64,000 nucleotides of DNA from Liberibacter crescens BT-1. GTDB lineage: Bacteria; Pseudomonadota; Alphaproteobacteria; Rhizobiales; Rhizobiaceae. Where the stretch lies: the NCBI RefSeq assembly GCF_000325745.1, contig NC_019907.1, positions 1,398,501 through 1,462,500 on the forward strand, written 5' to 3'. The translations under genes were made by a program, and so were the position numbers. Within the stretch, counting starts at the first letter, position 1, and each line of letters opens with the position of its first letter. This document shows positions 8,698 to 18,627 of the stretch, in pieces. The notes beneath the pieces were generated by a model. The model had not been told where the DNA came from. It ran no database searches and was given only the letters and a program-made list of their open reading frames with translations.

Positions 8698-9801
8698 ATG
8701 ATTCCAACACCTTATTATCTAATTGATAAACTAAGTCTTCTTAAAAACTTAGAAAAAATTTTACATATACGTGAGCAATCCGGTGTTAAGGTACTTCTTG
8801 CGTTAAAGTGCTTTGCTTCATGGGGCGTGTTTGACGTTATGAAAAAATATCTAGACGGTACAACATCTTCATCTTTATATGAAGTACGACTAGGGTATGA
8901 AAAATTTGGAGGAGAAACCCATGCATATAGTGTGGCCTATAGTAATACCGAAATTGACGAAGTTCTTCTATATTGCGACAAGATTATATTCAATACCATC
9001 TCTCAACTGAATCAATTTAAAGAAAAGGCTCAACTTTCAGGGAAAAGTATTGGTTTACGAATAAATCCTTCTATGTCTTATTCCGATTTCACTCTATCTG
9101 ACCCCAATCGTCCATTTAGCCGTTTAGGGGAATGGGATATTGAGCGAATAAAAACTGCTATAGATGGTGTCAATGGTTTAATGTTTCATAATAACTGCGA
9201 AAATCGATCCTTCCCTATATTCAATAAAATGCTCAATAATATTGAAAAGACATTTGGGAATTTTATTTCTTGTGTCGACTGGGTTAGTTTAGGTGGAGGA
9301 ATCCATTTCACAGATAGTAATTACCCAATAGAACTCTTCTGTAATCGTTTGAAAGAATTTTCACAAAAATATGATATACAAATATATCTTGAACCTGGAG
9401 AAGCAGTTATAACTGAAACCACCACTTTAGAGGTTACAGTTCTTGATACATTTTTTAATGGACAAAATCTTGCGATTGTCAATTCGTCTGTAGAGGCACA
9501 TATGCTGGATCTTCTGATATATAACCAAAGCGCCAAGGTATTACCAAACACTGGACCTTATCGTACTATGATATGCGGAAAATCATGTCTTGCTGGCGAT
9601 ATTTTTGGTACATTCAACTTTGAAAATCCCTTACAAATAGGAGACAGACTTTCTATTCAAGATGCTGCAGGTTATAGCATCGTTAAAAAAAATTGGTTTA
9701 ATGGCGTAAAGATGCCCGCAATTGTTCTCAAGGAAATAGATGGTAATTTGCATATATTGCGTGATTTTACTTACAATGATTATCTTTATAGCATTTCTTG
9801 A
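8698..9801 (+). CDS. nspC: carboxynorspermidine decarboxylase
   Basis: PLP enzyme of fold III that decarboxylates carboxynorspermidine or carboxyspermidine to the polyamine. 367 residues. Seen motifs: PLP-lysine region VKVLLALKCFASWGVF near residue 37, DGTTSSSLYEVRLG, HNNCENRSF, WVSLGGGIHF, EPGEAV, and the C-terminal CGKSCLAGDIFG that bears the catalytic Cys. It overlaps the long frame of the following dehydrogenase gene, its natural pathway partner. Confidence in family is high; the exact substrate (nor- or carboxyspermidine) cannot be read from sequence. Confidence 0.9.
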   Translation: MIPTPYYLIDKLSLLKNLEKILHIREQSGVKVLLALKCFASWGVFDVMKKYLDGTTSSSLYEVRLGYEKFGGETHAYSVAYSNTEIDEVLLYCDKIIFNTISQLNQFKEKAQLSGKSIGLRINPSMSYSDFTLSDPNRPFSRLGEWDIERIKTAIDGVNGLMFHNNCENRSFPIFNKMLNNIEKTFGNFISCVDWVSLGGGIHFTDSNYPIELFCNRLKEFSQKYDIQIYLEPGEAVITETTTLEVTVLDTFFNGQNLAIVNSSVEAHMLDLLIYNQSAKVLPNTGPYRTMICGKSCLAGDIFGTFNFENPLQIGDRLSIQDAAGYSIVKKNWFNGVKMPAIVLKEIDGNLHILRDFTYNDYLYSIS

Positions 9802-9854
9802 AGTATACCGTTCTTAATTTACATACGCATAGTGGAAAAAAGGCTTACACATAC

Positions 9855-11090
9855 ATGAAAAAAAATGTTTTGATTATTGGTGCTGGAGGAATAGCACATG
9901 TAGTAGCACATAAATGCGCACAGAATAATGATATTCTCGGGAATATAAATATTGCTTCACGTACCTTAGAAAAGTGTTCTAAAATTGTTGAAAGCATTTA
10001 TCAGAAAAAATCTATAAAAATTGACAACGTAATCAAAACCCATACATTAGATGCCTTAAACATAGAAGCTACTAAAGAGCTCATCAAGAAAACAAAATCC
10101 CAAATTGTTATAAATGTCGGTTCAGCCTTTCTTAACATGTCAGTATTGCGTGCTTGTATTGATACGAACGTAGCATATATTGATACTGCTATTCATGAAG
10201 AACCTTATAAGATTTGTGAAACTCCTCCTTGGTACAATAACTATGAATGGAAACTTTCAGATGAATGTCGCACCAAGAAAATTACAGCTCTTCTTGGTGC
10301 CGGCGCTGATCCTGGTGTTGTCAATGCATATGCCCGTTTTGCAAAAGACAAATATTTTGACACGATAACAGATATTGATATTGTAGATGTTAATGCTGGG
10401 AAACACGATAGGTATTTTGCAACCAATTTTGATCCAGAGATAAATTTTCGTGAATTTACAGGCGTAGTTTATAGCTGGCAAAATAATCAATGGTGCACCA
10501 ATAAGATGTTTGAAGTCAGTAAAGAATATGAGCTCCCTGTTATTGGTAAACGAAAAGTCTATTTAAGCGGTCATGATGAGATTCATTCTTTATTTAAGAA
10601 TATGGATGGAGCTAATGTACGTTTCTGGATGGGATTTAGTGAGCATTACATCAATGTTTTTCAGGTCCTAAAAAACCTTGGTCTGCTTTCTGAACAAAAA
10701 ATTACAACTGCCGAAGGATTAGAAATTGTACCTCTTAAACTAGTTAAGGCTGTTTTGCCTGACCCTTCTTCCCTGGCAGAAAACTATGAAGGTAAAATAT
10801 GTATAGGCACTTTTATAAAAGGCAAAAAAAATGATGCTGAGCGAGAAATATTTCTCTATAATATATCTGATCATAAAACAGCCTATGTAGAAGTAGGAAG
10901 TCAAGGTATATCTTACACTGCTGGAGTTCCTGCAACAGCTGCTGCGATTTTAATAGCTAAAGGAGTATGGGATATCGGACATATGGCAAATATAGAAGAA
11001 CTTCCTTCAGAGCCTTTTCTTAAGACTCTTAATAAAATTGGTTTTGAAAGTTTTATCCGAGAAAAAAACAGTGATACTCCTATACAATAA
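9855..11090 (+). CDS. carboxynorspermidine/saccharopine dehydrogenase family protein
   Basis: Probable NADPH-dependent carboxy(nor)spermidine dehydrogenase, which condenses a diamine with aspartate semialdehyde to give the substrate of the preceding decarboxylase. 411 residues. The start is MKKNVLIIGAGGIAHVVAHK, a Rossmann GAGGIxxV motif; the frame extends 19 codons further up but that overlaps nspC. Other family motifs are ALLGAGADPGVVNAYARF and YTAGVPATAAAILIAKG near the end. With nspC it forms the alternative polyamine route. Confidence 0.88.
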   Translation: MKKNVLIIGAGGIAHVVAHKCAQNNDILGNINIASRTLEKCSKIVESIYQKKSIKIDNVIKTHTLDALNIEATKELIKKTKSQIVINVGSAFLNMSVLRACIDTNVAYIDTAIHEEPYKICETPPWYNNYEWKLSDECRTKKITALLGAGADPGVVNAYARFAKDKYFDTITDIDIVDVNAGKHDRYFATNFDPEINFREFTGVVYSWQNNQWCTNKMFEVSKEYELPVIGKRKVYLSGHDEIHSLFKNMDGANVRFWMGFSEHYINVFQVLKNLGLLSEQKITTAEGLEIVPLKLVKAVLPDPSSLAENYEGKICIGTFIKGKKNDAEREIFLYNISDHKTAYVEVGSQGISYTAGVPATAAAILIAKGVWDIGHMANIEELPSEPFLKTLNKIGFESFIREKNSDTPIQ

Positions 11091-11185
11091 ACGACTATTT
11101 TACAGCAAACATTTAAATAAATAAAGAAAACTGTTACAGTTATAGAATTCGTTTAAATTCTTCTTAACTAGATAAGTCTAAAGAC

Positions 11186-11989
11186 ATGTTATCTACACAT
11201 AAGCTATCTCAAAAACAACTTATAACTATTGCACTTTTTTATGCTGAAGCAGGTGTAAATTGGGTATTCGAACCGGAAAAATTAAAAAAATCTATAAAGC
11301 TTCACGAAGCTTACATGCCAACAAAGAATGTTTCACTTCCAAAATATATTGAATCAAAAACAACAACTTTACCCTTTTTAGATTCTGGTATCATCGAAAA
11401 AGCACAATCAGTGGCCAAAAAATCTTTGACGTTAATTCAACTGAAATCGGGTATCTCTTCTTTTAATAGTCTTGTGCTAAAAAATAATACTCTTTCTACT
11501 ATCTGCGCGCATCAAACAGGAGAAGAAAGTGGCCTTATGGTCATAGGCTATACACCTAGCAGAGAGGATGAAAAACGTGGAAAAGCTTTTTCTGGTAAAG
11601 CCGGACATATGTTAGATCAAATGCTTAAGTCTATTGGGCTTGTACGGCAAAAAATATGTGTTTCAATGATTATTCCTTGGTGTCCAACAGGAAACAGAAA
11701 ACTAGAAAATATAGAAATAGAAGCATGCCGTCCATTCATAGAACGTCAAATTGAGCTAGTATCTCCACGCTTTATTCTCTTGCTCGGGAATTCTTCTTCT
11801 CAATTCTTTTTTGGAAAAGATTGTCTTCTCCACGCCAATCGCAATAAATGGTCTGAAATTTATATAGCAGGAAAAAAAATTCCAACATTATCTACATTGC
11901 ATCCTCAAGAACTCTTCATCTCTCCTCTCAGTAAAAAACTTGCTTGGCATGATCTCATCATTTTAAAAACTGCATTTGATAATACTTGA
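11186..11989 (+). CDS. uracil-DNA glycosylase superfamily protein, divergent active site
   Basis: 267 residues. The C-terminal two thirds match family-4-type uracil-DNA glycosylases: KRGKAFSGKAGHMLDQMLKSIGL, IPWCPTGNRK, EACRPFIERQIELVSP, LLLGNSSSQFFFG, LHPQELF. The catalytic segment normally GEAPGxxE reads GYTPSREDE, and the Cys normally found just before it in alphaproteobacterial homologues (FDGC) reads FNSL, so part of the iron-sulfur ligand set appears missing. It may be a catalytically altered or failing enzyme. Rest of the fold looks intact. Confidence 0.75.
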   Translation: MLSTHKLSQKQLITIALFYAEAGVNWVFEPEKLKKSIKLHEAYMPTKNVSLPKYIESKTTTLPFLDSGIIEKAQSVAKKSLTLIQLKSGISSFNSLVLKNNTLSTICAHQTGEESGLMVIGYTPSREDEKRGKAFSGKAGHMLDQMLKSIGLVRQKICVSMIIPWCPTGNRKLENIEIEACRPFIERQIELVSPRFILLLGNSSSQFFFGKDCLLHANRNKWSEIYIAGKKIPTLSTLHPQELFISPLSKKLAWHDLIILKTAFDNT

Positions 11990-12379
11990 ATATGGATAAT
12001 ATTTCCAGGAATGCAATTTCGCATAGCTGATTTTCGTTTAAAGTCTTCCTGTTTTACCAAAATTGAGGCATACTCCTGCCATTAAAGGATTACATGTGCG
12101 TTTCTTTATATTTTAGTGTTTGTTTTAAATTTTAAAAATTGTTTTTTAATATTGTGGAGGTTTTTATATAAAGCTTGTAGTTTATTTTTAAATTTACAAA
12201 GTAAGCTAGGAGCAATTTTTATATTTTAAGTTTATTTTTATTAGATGTTTAATATATTCTTTCAGTTATTTTTGTTCTTTAAAAGCATACAGTTTTAGAG
12301 TTTTCTGAAGGCTTTAGTTTCTTTTATAGATATTAAGAATAATCATTTGTTCATTAGGAACACTAACTTAAGGTACATT

Positions 12380-12493
12380 TTTTAAAAATAAATTTTAAAA
12401 ATAAATTTTTATAACGTAAGGAATACACTTTATTAGTATTTCTAAACAGGTCTAAATTTTAAAAATAAATTTTAAAAATAAATTTTTATAACG
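12380..12493. repeat. two identical 37-bp direct repeats
   Basis: Copies at 12380-12416 and 12457-12493 are identical over 37 bases and separated by 40 bases. They lie directly before the hairpin at 12497-12525. Confidence 0.9.
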
Positions 12494-12496
12494 CGT

Positions 12497-12525
12497 GGGA
12501 CACCTTTTTGTGTGTCCCTTTTTTT
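12497..12525 (+). terminator. strong rho-independent terminator, no adjacent gene
   Basis: Stem GGGACAC/GTGTCCC with an 8-base loop followed by seven T. It is one of the strongest terminators in the window yet lies 508 bases after the nearest plus-strand gene. Confidence 0.85.
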
Positions 12526-12623
12526 CTCTAAAAACCTTCTTTATTCAAAGAAATTTTTATATAATCTTACAAACGTAAGAAATATAAAACATCATAAAAA
12601 GCTTTTTTCTCTCAAAAACTTGT

Positions 12624-13850
12624 TTAATGACTTGTTTTGTTTTCTAATGTTTTTTCAAAACTACTCAATCTTTTATAGATAGAAATAAGCTCTATAATTG
12701 TAGACCAAGACGACACAAGATATTGAAAGGATGATCGAACTTTAGAAAACGCACTCATTATTTGTGTTATAATTCCCAAGGATACCTTTCCTGAAATAAT
12801 TGTTGGACCAAGAACCACATAAGGAATTATTACATCTAACTGCAGATATAAATACTTAACGACATTAAAATAAAGATAATGAAAATACATCATTAAATAA
12901 TTTTTTCTTATATCATTAAATAATTTTCTTGTGATTTCTGGTGATGCACGCATTGAATCATCTTCACCATATACCAGTTCTTTCCGGAATGCTGCCTCAA
13001 CCTTTTGGTTCTTAAACCCAAGTCCTGGCAATTTCCATCCAACTAAAAATAAAATGACAGTACCAAAAAGAGACCAAAAAACAGCAACAAATAAAAGAGG
13101 ATATGGAATTATACCAATAATAGGTAACTCCATTACATGCTTTGACAACATGATAAATATAGGCGTAAAAGCAATCAATGTCATTATATTCTCAACGAAA
13201 TCAATAGCCAATCCTTCAACGATCATAGAAAAACGCATTGTATCTTCTTGTATCCGTTGAGAAGCCCCTTCAATCTCCCGGAGAAATGACCAATTTTTCA
13301 AGTAATAATCACTCATAGCATTACGCCAACGAAAAATATAATGGCTTACTAAAAAGGAAGTAATCGTATTAAGAAGAACCATTAAAAGAAGAACTTCAAC
13401 AATTGTCCACATTGATGAATAAAATTCAGATAACTTCACAGAACCAGGCTTACTTACAGCACTCTGTATCAAATCCCAAAATGGCCCATACCAAGCATTT
13501 ATAACAACACTAAGCTCAACCTGAATAAAAGTACTAAATATTATACAAGAGGAACCAAATATTGACCATACTTGAAAAGAATGCGGAGAATAGATACCCC
13601 AAAAAATATAAAAAATCCCAACAACAACAAAAAAATAAATATAAAAACATATTAAAGGGAAAGTAAACAAAGCTTTTACACCGATAATAGGTGTTTTCTC
13701 TAAGCTATTGAAATGTGTTCCAAAAATATGATTTATAACTGTTGGTTCTATACCTTTAAAACATAAAAACCAAATAAATACACAAAAAGCACTCCAAAAA
13801 AATAAAGACCAAAAAAAAATTTTAGGCTGAGGGAAAAATGAACTTAACAT
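12624..13850 (-). CDS. bacA: SbmA/BacA family peptide transporter
   Basis: Inner-membrane importer of peptides of the SbmA/BacA family, 408 residues, the usual length. About seven or eight hydrophobic segments; recognisable family sequence includes SHYIFRWRNAMSDYYLKNW, EGASQRIQEDTMRFS, GWKLPGLGFKNQKVEAAFRKELVYGEDD and the late SSWSTIIELISIYKRL. No ATPase domain, as expected. In rhizobia and Brucella BacA is needed for chronic intracellular life and tolerance of host peptides, so its retention in a reduced genome fits a host-associated bacterium. Confidence 0.92.
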   Translation of the reverse strand: MLSSFFPQPKIFFWSLFFWSAFCVFIWFLCFKGIEPTVINHIFGTHFNSLEKTPIIGVKALFTFPLICFYIYFFVVVGIFYIFWGIYSPHSFQVWSIFGSSCIIFSTFIQVELSVVINAWYGPFWDLIQSAVSKPGSVKLSEFYSSMWTIVEVLLLMVLLNTITSFLVSHYIFRWRNAMSDYYLKNWSFLREIEGASQRIQEDTMRFSMIVEGLAIDFVENIMTLIAFTPIFIMLSKHVMELPIIGIIPYPLLFVAVFWSLFGTVILFLVGWKLPGLGFKNQKVEAAFRKELVYGEDDSMRASPEITRKLFNDIRKNYLMMYFHYLYFNVVKYLYLQLDVIIPYVVLGPTIISGKVSLGIITQIMSAFSKVRSSFQYLVSSWSTIIELISIYKRLSSFEKTLENKTSH

Positions 13851-14068
13851 ATAATATCCTGTTATATCTATTTATATAAATTATACTCCTTTGTATCAAT
13901 AAGCTCTATTAACACCATCCATATAGTTATTGAATATCTATTACTACTTTAACGATATATTGCTTTAATATTTAATACAAGGAATTAAAGTCATTTCTGA
14001 TGGTTTATACTAAAAATAAAATGATTATATTCGCTTTTTGCAATTTTAAAACGATAATACTTCTATCC

Positions 14069-14866
14069 TTAGAAGTTAAATCCCTGACCAAGATAAAGAC
14101 GCTGTACATCTTTATTATTAATAATCTCATCTACAGCGCCATGCGCTAATATAGCTCCTTCATAAATAATATAGGCCCTGTCAATAAGATTCAACGTCTC
14201 ACGTACATTATGATCGGTTATAAGCACACCTATATCCCGTCGTGTTAGATGATGGACAAGATTCTGTATATCCGTAACAGAAATAGGGTCCACTCCAGCA
14301 AAAGGCTCATCAAGCAATACAAAAGTTGGATCATTTGCAAGAGCACGAGCTATCTCTAACCGCCGCCGCTCACCACCAGATAATGCTATTGCTGGCAAAA
14401 ACCGAAGGTGTATAATATGAAATTCTTCTAAAAGTAAATTGAGTTTCGCTGCTCTTTTTTTCTTATCTTTTTCATACACCTCCAAAACTGCAAGGATATT
14501 TTGCTCTACAGTTAATCCACGAAAAATCGAAGTTTCTTGTGGTAAATATCCTATACCAAGACGCGCCCGCCGATACATTGGCATTGATGTTATATCATTG
14601 CCATAAATTGTGATTCTACCACTATCTACAGAAACCAATCCTGTTATCATATAAAAACAAGTCGTTTTACCCGCTCCATTAGGTCCAAGCAACCCAACAA
14701 CTTCACCTTTGCGAACAGATATAGAAACATTGTTCACTATACACCTAGAGCGGTAAGTTTTTTTTAGAGACTCAGCAACCAAAATGTTCTCGGGTTGTTG
14801 TACATTGTAAGAATAAGTTTTTGAATCAACATTACTCTTGGGAGAATTAAAAAACGGGAACAACAT
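14069..14866 (-). CDS. lptB: LPS export ABC transporter ATP-binding protein LptB
   Basis: ATPase that drives lipopolysaccharide extraction from the inner membrane. 265 residues, with Walker A GPNGAGKTT, Q-loop LPQETSIF, signature LSGGERRRLEIARAL, Walker B VLLDEPFAGVDP and switch His in LITDHNVRETL. The N-terminus has about 25 extra residues before the conserved LKKTYRSR. It follows lptA by 24 bases in the order lptC-lptA-lptB. Confidence 0.95.
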   Translation of the reverse strand: MLFPFFNSPKSNVDSKTYSYNVQQPENILVAESLKKTYRSRCIVNNVSISVRKGEVVGLLGPNGAGKTTCFYMITGLVSVDSGRITIYGNDITSMPMYRRARLGIGYLPQETSIFRGLTVEQNILAVLEVYEKDKKKRAAKLNLLLEEFHIIHLRFLPAIALSGGERRRLEIARALANDPTFVLLDEPFAGVDPISVTDIQNLVHHLTRRDIGVLITDHNVRETLNLIDRAYIIYEGAILAHGAVDEIINNKDVQRLYLGQGFNF

Positions 14867-14890
14867 CTTTATCTAAAATCTATAAAATAT

Positions 14891-15436
14891 TTACATCATA
14901 TTTGAACTTTTAGGATCAAGCTGAATTTTGACCCGATTATTGCAACTGTCAAGCTTTGCATCACCTGTGTCCGTATGCACAACAAATTTACAACCAATAA
15001 ATACATTGGATCCTTGAGTTAAAACTACTTGTTTTCCAGTCAGAACAAATATTTTTGTATCGAAGTCAAAAAAACCTTTTTCTGCAGTAACTTGCTGCAT
15101 ACCTGATTTCATCAAGATGTTTCTGGCTATATTTATACGACGGATACCATTCCCTGATAAATAATTTTTATCTCTATATAAAACAACCATTTCATCGGCT
15201 TGCAAGGTAGTAGTTCCTTGGACAACCTTTACATCTTTAGTAAAGTAGGCTTTATTTTCTTGATCATGCACTTCTAAAGTGCCACTTTCAATCTGGATGA
15301 TTTCATTGTCAGCAAGTTTTAAGAATTTCATATGCTGAGGCATTGATTGTGCTGCTAAAGCAAAAAAAGTTTCAGAAAAAATGATGAGCCCTGCACTTAT
15401 GATAGTCATACATAAAAATATACGATTCGTTTTCAT
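14891..15436 (-). CDS. lptA: LPS transport periplasmic protein LptA
   Basis: Periplasmic bridge protein for lipopolysaccharide transport. 181 residues with a signal peptide (to about residue 28, SETFFALAAQS) and an OstA-like beta-jellyroll (GTLEVHDQENKAYFTKDVKVVQG; ADEMVVLYRDKN; VLTGKQVVLTQGSNVFIG). Its start overlaps the lptC stop by 4 bases. Identity rests on the domain and on position between lptC and lptB. Confidence 0.88.
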   Translation of the reverse strand: MKTNRIFLCMTIISAGLIIFSETFFALAAQSMPQHMKFLKLADNEIIQIESGTLEVHDQENKAYFTKDVKVVQGTTTLQADEMVVLYRDKNYLSGNGIRRINIARNILMKSGMQQVTAEKGFFDFDTKIFVLTGKQVVLTQGSNVFIGCKFVVHTDTGDAKLDSCNNRVKIQLDPKSSNMM

Positions 15437-16104
15437 TTAAGAATCCTTTTTTCATTCTTTTCTTTTTGAAGTACTCGAGGTTCAATTAACATTTTCACAT
15501 TACCAGAAAAAATCATAACATGCCCTTTATCTTTTGTATTAAAAGATTGTGCAAAAATTGAACCATATGAAGAAAAAACTGAAAGAGGGCTCTTTGTTTC
15601 TAGAGCAGTTTTTTTTATGTAAAATGTAGCTGAATTAAAATTTATACGAATGTTATTCTCAAGATTTAATGTGAATGGAACTGTAATATTAAGAACATCC
15701 TGGACACGATCAAAATTTGCTGAAGCTGCGATTAAATGAGCTCTGTTAGTATTTTTTATTGGCAATGAAGCCTCTATATCCTTCATGATGACATAATTTG
15801 GATTGCTGATATCATAAAAAGCCTTTCCTGCATGCATTGTATAATGACTTCCATCATTATTATAACCTGATATTTTAGGCCCTTTCATCATAATTTTATT
15901 ATTATCAATATTTGTTAAATCCAACGGTATACTCAATGAAAAACGAGTATTCTCAATAGAAAGCAACAATATGCCGATAGAAAATACTACAGACATAACA
16001 GGTAAAATAATTCTTAATCTTTTGACACGTTTTGAATGATTTTTTCCTTGCATATAGCAATAATTAAAGTTATCCCTTGTAAATAGTTTAGGTATATTCA
16101 ACAT
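15433..16104 (-). CDS. lptC: LPS export protein LptC
   Basis: Bitopic membrane protein that passes lipopolysaccharide from LptBFG to LptA. 223 residues: cytoplasmic N-terminus, one membrane helix (about residues 31-50), then an LptC beta-jellyroll containing MKGPKISGYNNDGSHYTMHAGKAFYD and DVLNITVPFTLNLENN. First gene of the lptC-lptA-lptB set. Alphaproteobacterial LptC sequences are divergent, so assignment leans on context as well as on the jellyroll pattern. Confidence 0.85.
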   Translation of the reverse strand: MLNIPKLFTRDNFNYCYMQGKNHSKRVKRLRIILPVMSVVFSIGILLLSIENTRFSLSIPLDLTNIDNNKIMMKGPKISGYNNDGSHYTMHAGKAFYDISNPNYVIMKDIEASLPIKNTNRAHLIAASANFDRVQDVLNITVPFTLNLENNIRINFNSATFYIKKTALETKSPLSVFSSYGSIFAQSFNTKDKGHVMIFSGNVKMLIEPRVLQKEKNEKRILK

Positions 16105-16231
16105 ACAATTTTATCCATGATAGATACATATATTAACTGTATTATTAAGCTTATACTTGTTCAATTATTTGTAATATATTAACTTCTTTATATCACATTA
16201 TCACAATAAACATCAAAAAGTAATATTTCTA

Positions 16232-17167
16232 ATGGCTTCAATGAGTGAAAAAAAATGCTGTAAAAAGTTGAAAACTCGACATGTTATAATTTCTATAATA
16301 TTAATAATTGTAGGTTATATTGCTTGGGTTTTATTCTTCGCCAAAACACCGCCACATATAGCACGTGTTACAATCTCTGGAACCATAGAAGATAACCCTG
16401 AATTATTGAGAGTTCTTAAAAAAGTTGCTGAAGATAATAACGTCAAAGCATTAGTTGTATCTATATCTTCACCAGGAGGAACAGCCTACGGAGGTGAAAG
16501 TATATTTCGTTCAATCCAGGAAATCAAAAAAAAGAAACCTGTGGTTTCTGATATACGCACTTTAGCAACTTCTGCTGCTTATATGATTGCTTGTTCTGGA
16601 AATAGTATTGTTTCAGCTGAAACGTCAATTGTTGGCTCTATTGGTGTAATAATTGAATACCCACAAATTAAACCCTTTTTGGATAAGCTTGGAATATCTT
16701 TTGAAACAATAAAATCCTCTCCTATAAAAGGGGAACCATCTCCTTTCTATAATACGAGTCAACAATCAAAAGATATGCTTGGATCCTTGGTCAAGGATAC
16801 CTACCAATGGTTTGTAAGTCTAGTGAGTGAACAGCGACATTTGCCGCGTGATAAAGTATTAGATCTAGCCAATGGAGCAGTGTTTACTGGTCGGCAAGCA
16901 AAAGCTCTTGGCCTCGTAGACAGATTAGGAGGAGAAGAGCAAGTATTGGAAGCCTTACATTCTTTAGGTGTTGAAAAGAATTTGAAAATCGTAGAATGGT
17001 CGCCATCAACTTCTTATTCTGATCTTATTTATAAAAAATTTATGTCAAGTGTAATGAGTTCATTAATTGTTCTGTCACATGATATCATTTTATCTACATT
17101 AAAAACATATCAATACTCACCTTTGTCTCTGAATGGGGTTTTATCTATTTGGCCTAATAATAAATGA
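16232..17167 (+). CDS. sppA: signal peptide peptidase SppA (peptidase S49)
   Basis: Membrane-bound serine protease that degrades cleaved signal peptides. 311 residues, short form with a single S49 domain. One membrane helix (about 19-37), then [26 protein letters not shown], the Ser nucleophile region [23 protein letters not shown] and the catalytic Lys in [15 protein letters not shown]. Its 3' end lies just before the IHF gene, suggesting an operon. Confidence 0.92.
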   Translation: MASMSEKKCCKKLKTRHVIISIILIIVGYIAWVLFFAKTPPHIARVTISGTIEDNPELLRVLKKVAEDNNVKALVVSISSPGGTAYGGESIFRSIQEIKKKKPVVSDIRTLATSAAYMIACSGNSIVSAETSIVGSIGVIIEYPQIKPFLDKLGISFETIKSSPIKGEPSPFYNTSQQSKDMLGSLVKDTYQWFVSLVSEQRHLPRDKVLDLANGAVFTGRQAKALGLVDRLGGEEQVLEALHSLGVEKNLKIVEWSPSTSYSDLIYKKFMSSVMSSLIVLSHDIILSTLKTYQYSPLSLNGVLSIWPNNK

Positions 17168-17201
17168 TTTAATAAGCCTATATTTTTTAACAGGAGACAG
17201 C

Positions 17202-17501
17202 TTGATAAAATCTGAATTAGTAAAAATAATTGCAGAAAAAAATCCTCATATTCGTCAAATTGATATCGAAAATATAGTAAATGTAGTATTAGACGAAATA
17301 TCAGGCGCTCTTGCTTTAGGACAGCGCATCGAATTAAGAGGATTTGGTATATTTTCAGTTAAAAATTGCCATTCAAGAATAGCTCGAAATCCCCGTACTG
17401 GTGAAAAACTCTTTATAGAAGAAAAATGGATGCCTGTTTTTAAAGTTGGTAAAGAGTTATGTAAAAGACTTAATCTACAAAGTGATTCTAATATAAAATA
17501 A
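17202..17501 (+). CDS. ihfB: integration host factor subunit beta
   Basis: DNA-bending nucleoid protein of the HU/IHF family, 99 residues from a TTG start at 17202, chosen because AGGAGA lies 5 bases upstream and family similarity begins there. Motifs: [10 protein letters not shown] and the beta-arm [11 protein letters not shown] with the DNA-intercalating Pro. The usual partner IhfA is not in the window. The 34-base gap after sppA fits co-transcription. Confidence 0.93.
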   Translation: MIKSELVKIIAEKNPHIRQIDIENIVNVVLDEISGALALGQRIELRGFGIFSVKNCHSRIARNPRTGEKLFIEEKWMPVFKVGKELCKRLNLQSDSNIK

Positions 17502-17760
17502 ATACTATAATTGTTGAATGATATTACAAAATAAGAAAAATCTATTTAAAGAGAAATTAAAGTACTTTAAATGATGGCATCACTTAATATTTTTAAGTCC
17601 TTGATAAAACACTATCTCTTTAGTGATGAGTCCCCTCCCCATACCTTCAAGAATGATCTATAATAAAAACACTTTTGAAACAAGAAAATTGCTTTTAAGA
17701 GAATATAAAAACAATTAATTTGTTATAAGTTTATATATCTTTTTAAACCAGATAATACTA

Positions 17761-18615
17761 TTGAGAAATGTTTTGAATAAATTTTATCTAAAAAAAGTAA
17801 AAATTAAAAATATTAATAGTGTGTCTAATCCTCTTATAAAGAACATAAGAGCGTTAACACGAAAGAAAGAACGCAAAAAAGCAGGAGTTTTTATAGCTGA
17901 AGGATTGAAACTTATCATTGATGCAATCAACCTTGGTTGGTCAGCTACTATGCTAGTCTACACAAAATCAATGAAAGAAAACTCTGAACTACTCCAAACG
18001 ACTATACAAGCAATAACATCAGAATTGCTAATTATAGAAGTTAGTGAAAAAATTATGTCATCTTTAAGCAGAAGAGATAACCCTCAAAATGTTTTAGGAA
18101 TTTTTACTCAACGCTTGATTCCTTTACAAAATATTACAATCAAAGGAGACGAAACTTGGGTTGCACTTGATCGTATACGTGATCCTGGTAATCTTGGGAC
18201 TATTATCCGTACTATTGATGCTTCTGGGGCTTCTGGAGTTATTCTTATCGGTGAGACAACTGACCCTTACGGAATAGAAACAGTACGTGCTACGATGGGA
18301 TCAATTTTTAAAGTACCAATTGTATACTCTAATATTGATGAATTTATTTCTTGGGTAAAAAAATCTCAAGCTTTTATAATAGCAACACATTTACAAGCCT
18401 CTATTGATTATCGCACAGTAGAATATCCTGGAAAATCCATTATATTACTCATGGGAAATGAAAAATCTGGATTATCAAACACATTTTTATCCATAGTTGA
18501 TAAACTTGTTCGTATTCCACAAGCTGGAACAGCTGATTCCCTAAATGTATCTATTGCTACAGGAATTATGTTATTTGAGATTCGCCGTCATCTTCTTTTT
18601 TTAGAAACGCATTAA
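17761..18615 (+). CDS. TrmH/SpoU family RNA 2'-O-methyltransferase
   Basis: SAM-dependent RNA ribose methyltransferase of the SPOUT class. 284 residues, TTG start. N-terminal substrate-binding domain (NPLIKNIRALTRKKERKKAGVFIAEG) followed by the knotted domain with the three SpoU motifs: DRIRDPGNLGTIIRTIDASG, LLMGNEKSGLS, and PQAGTADSLNVSIATGIM. The rRNA or tRNA target cannot be told from sequence. Followed 12 bases later by lspA. Confidence 0.9.
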   Translation: MRNVLNKFYLKKVKIKNINSVSNPLIKNIRALTRKKERKKAGVFIAEGLKLIIDAINLGWSATMLVYTKSMKENSELLQTTIQAITSELLIIEVSEKIMSSLSRRDNPQNVLGIFTQRLIPLQNITIKGDETWVALDRIRDPGNLGTIIRTIDASGASGVILIGETTDPYGIETVRATMGSIFKVPIVYSNIDEFISWVKKSQAFIIATHLQASIDYRTVEYPGKSIILLMGNEKSGLSNTFLSIVDKLVRIPQAGTADSLNVSIATGIMLFEIRRHLLFLETH

Positions 18616-18627
18616 TAAGTTTCCCGT

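Larger units (their letters stand above)
11990..12623. other. AT-rich intergenic region with duplicated 37-bp element and orphan terminator
   Basis: About 630 bases with no supported ORF. It contains a 37-base AT-rich sequence present twice without change (12380-12416 and 12457-12493), each built of TAAAAATAAATT units and ending in TATAACG, followed by a strong plus-strand terminator. Nothing coding is seen between the uracil-glycosylase gene and the terminator, so an untranslated small RNA is possible. Confidence 0.6.

Noticed and set aside
12380..12493. Two 37-bp repeats as a CRISPR array
   Set aside because: Only two copies, very AT-rich, no palindromic repeat pattern and no cas genes nearby.
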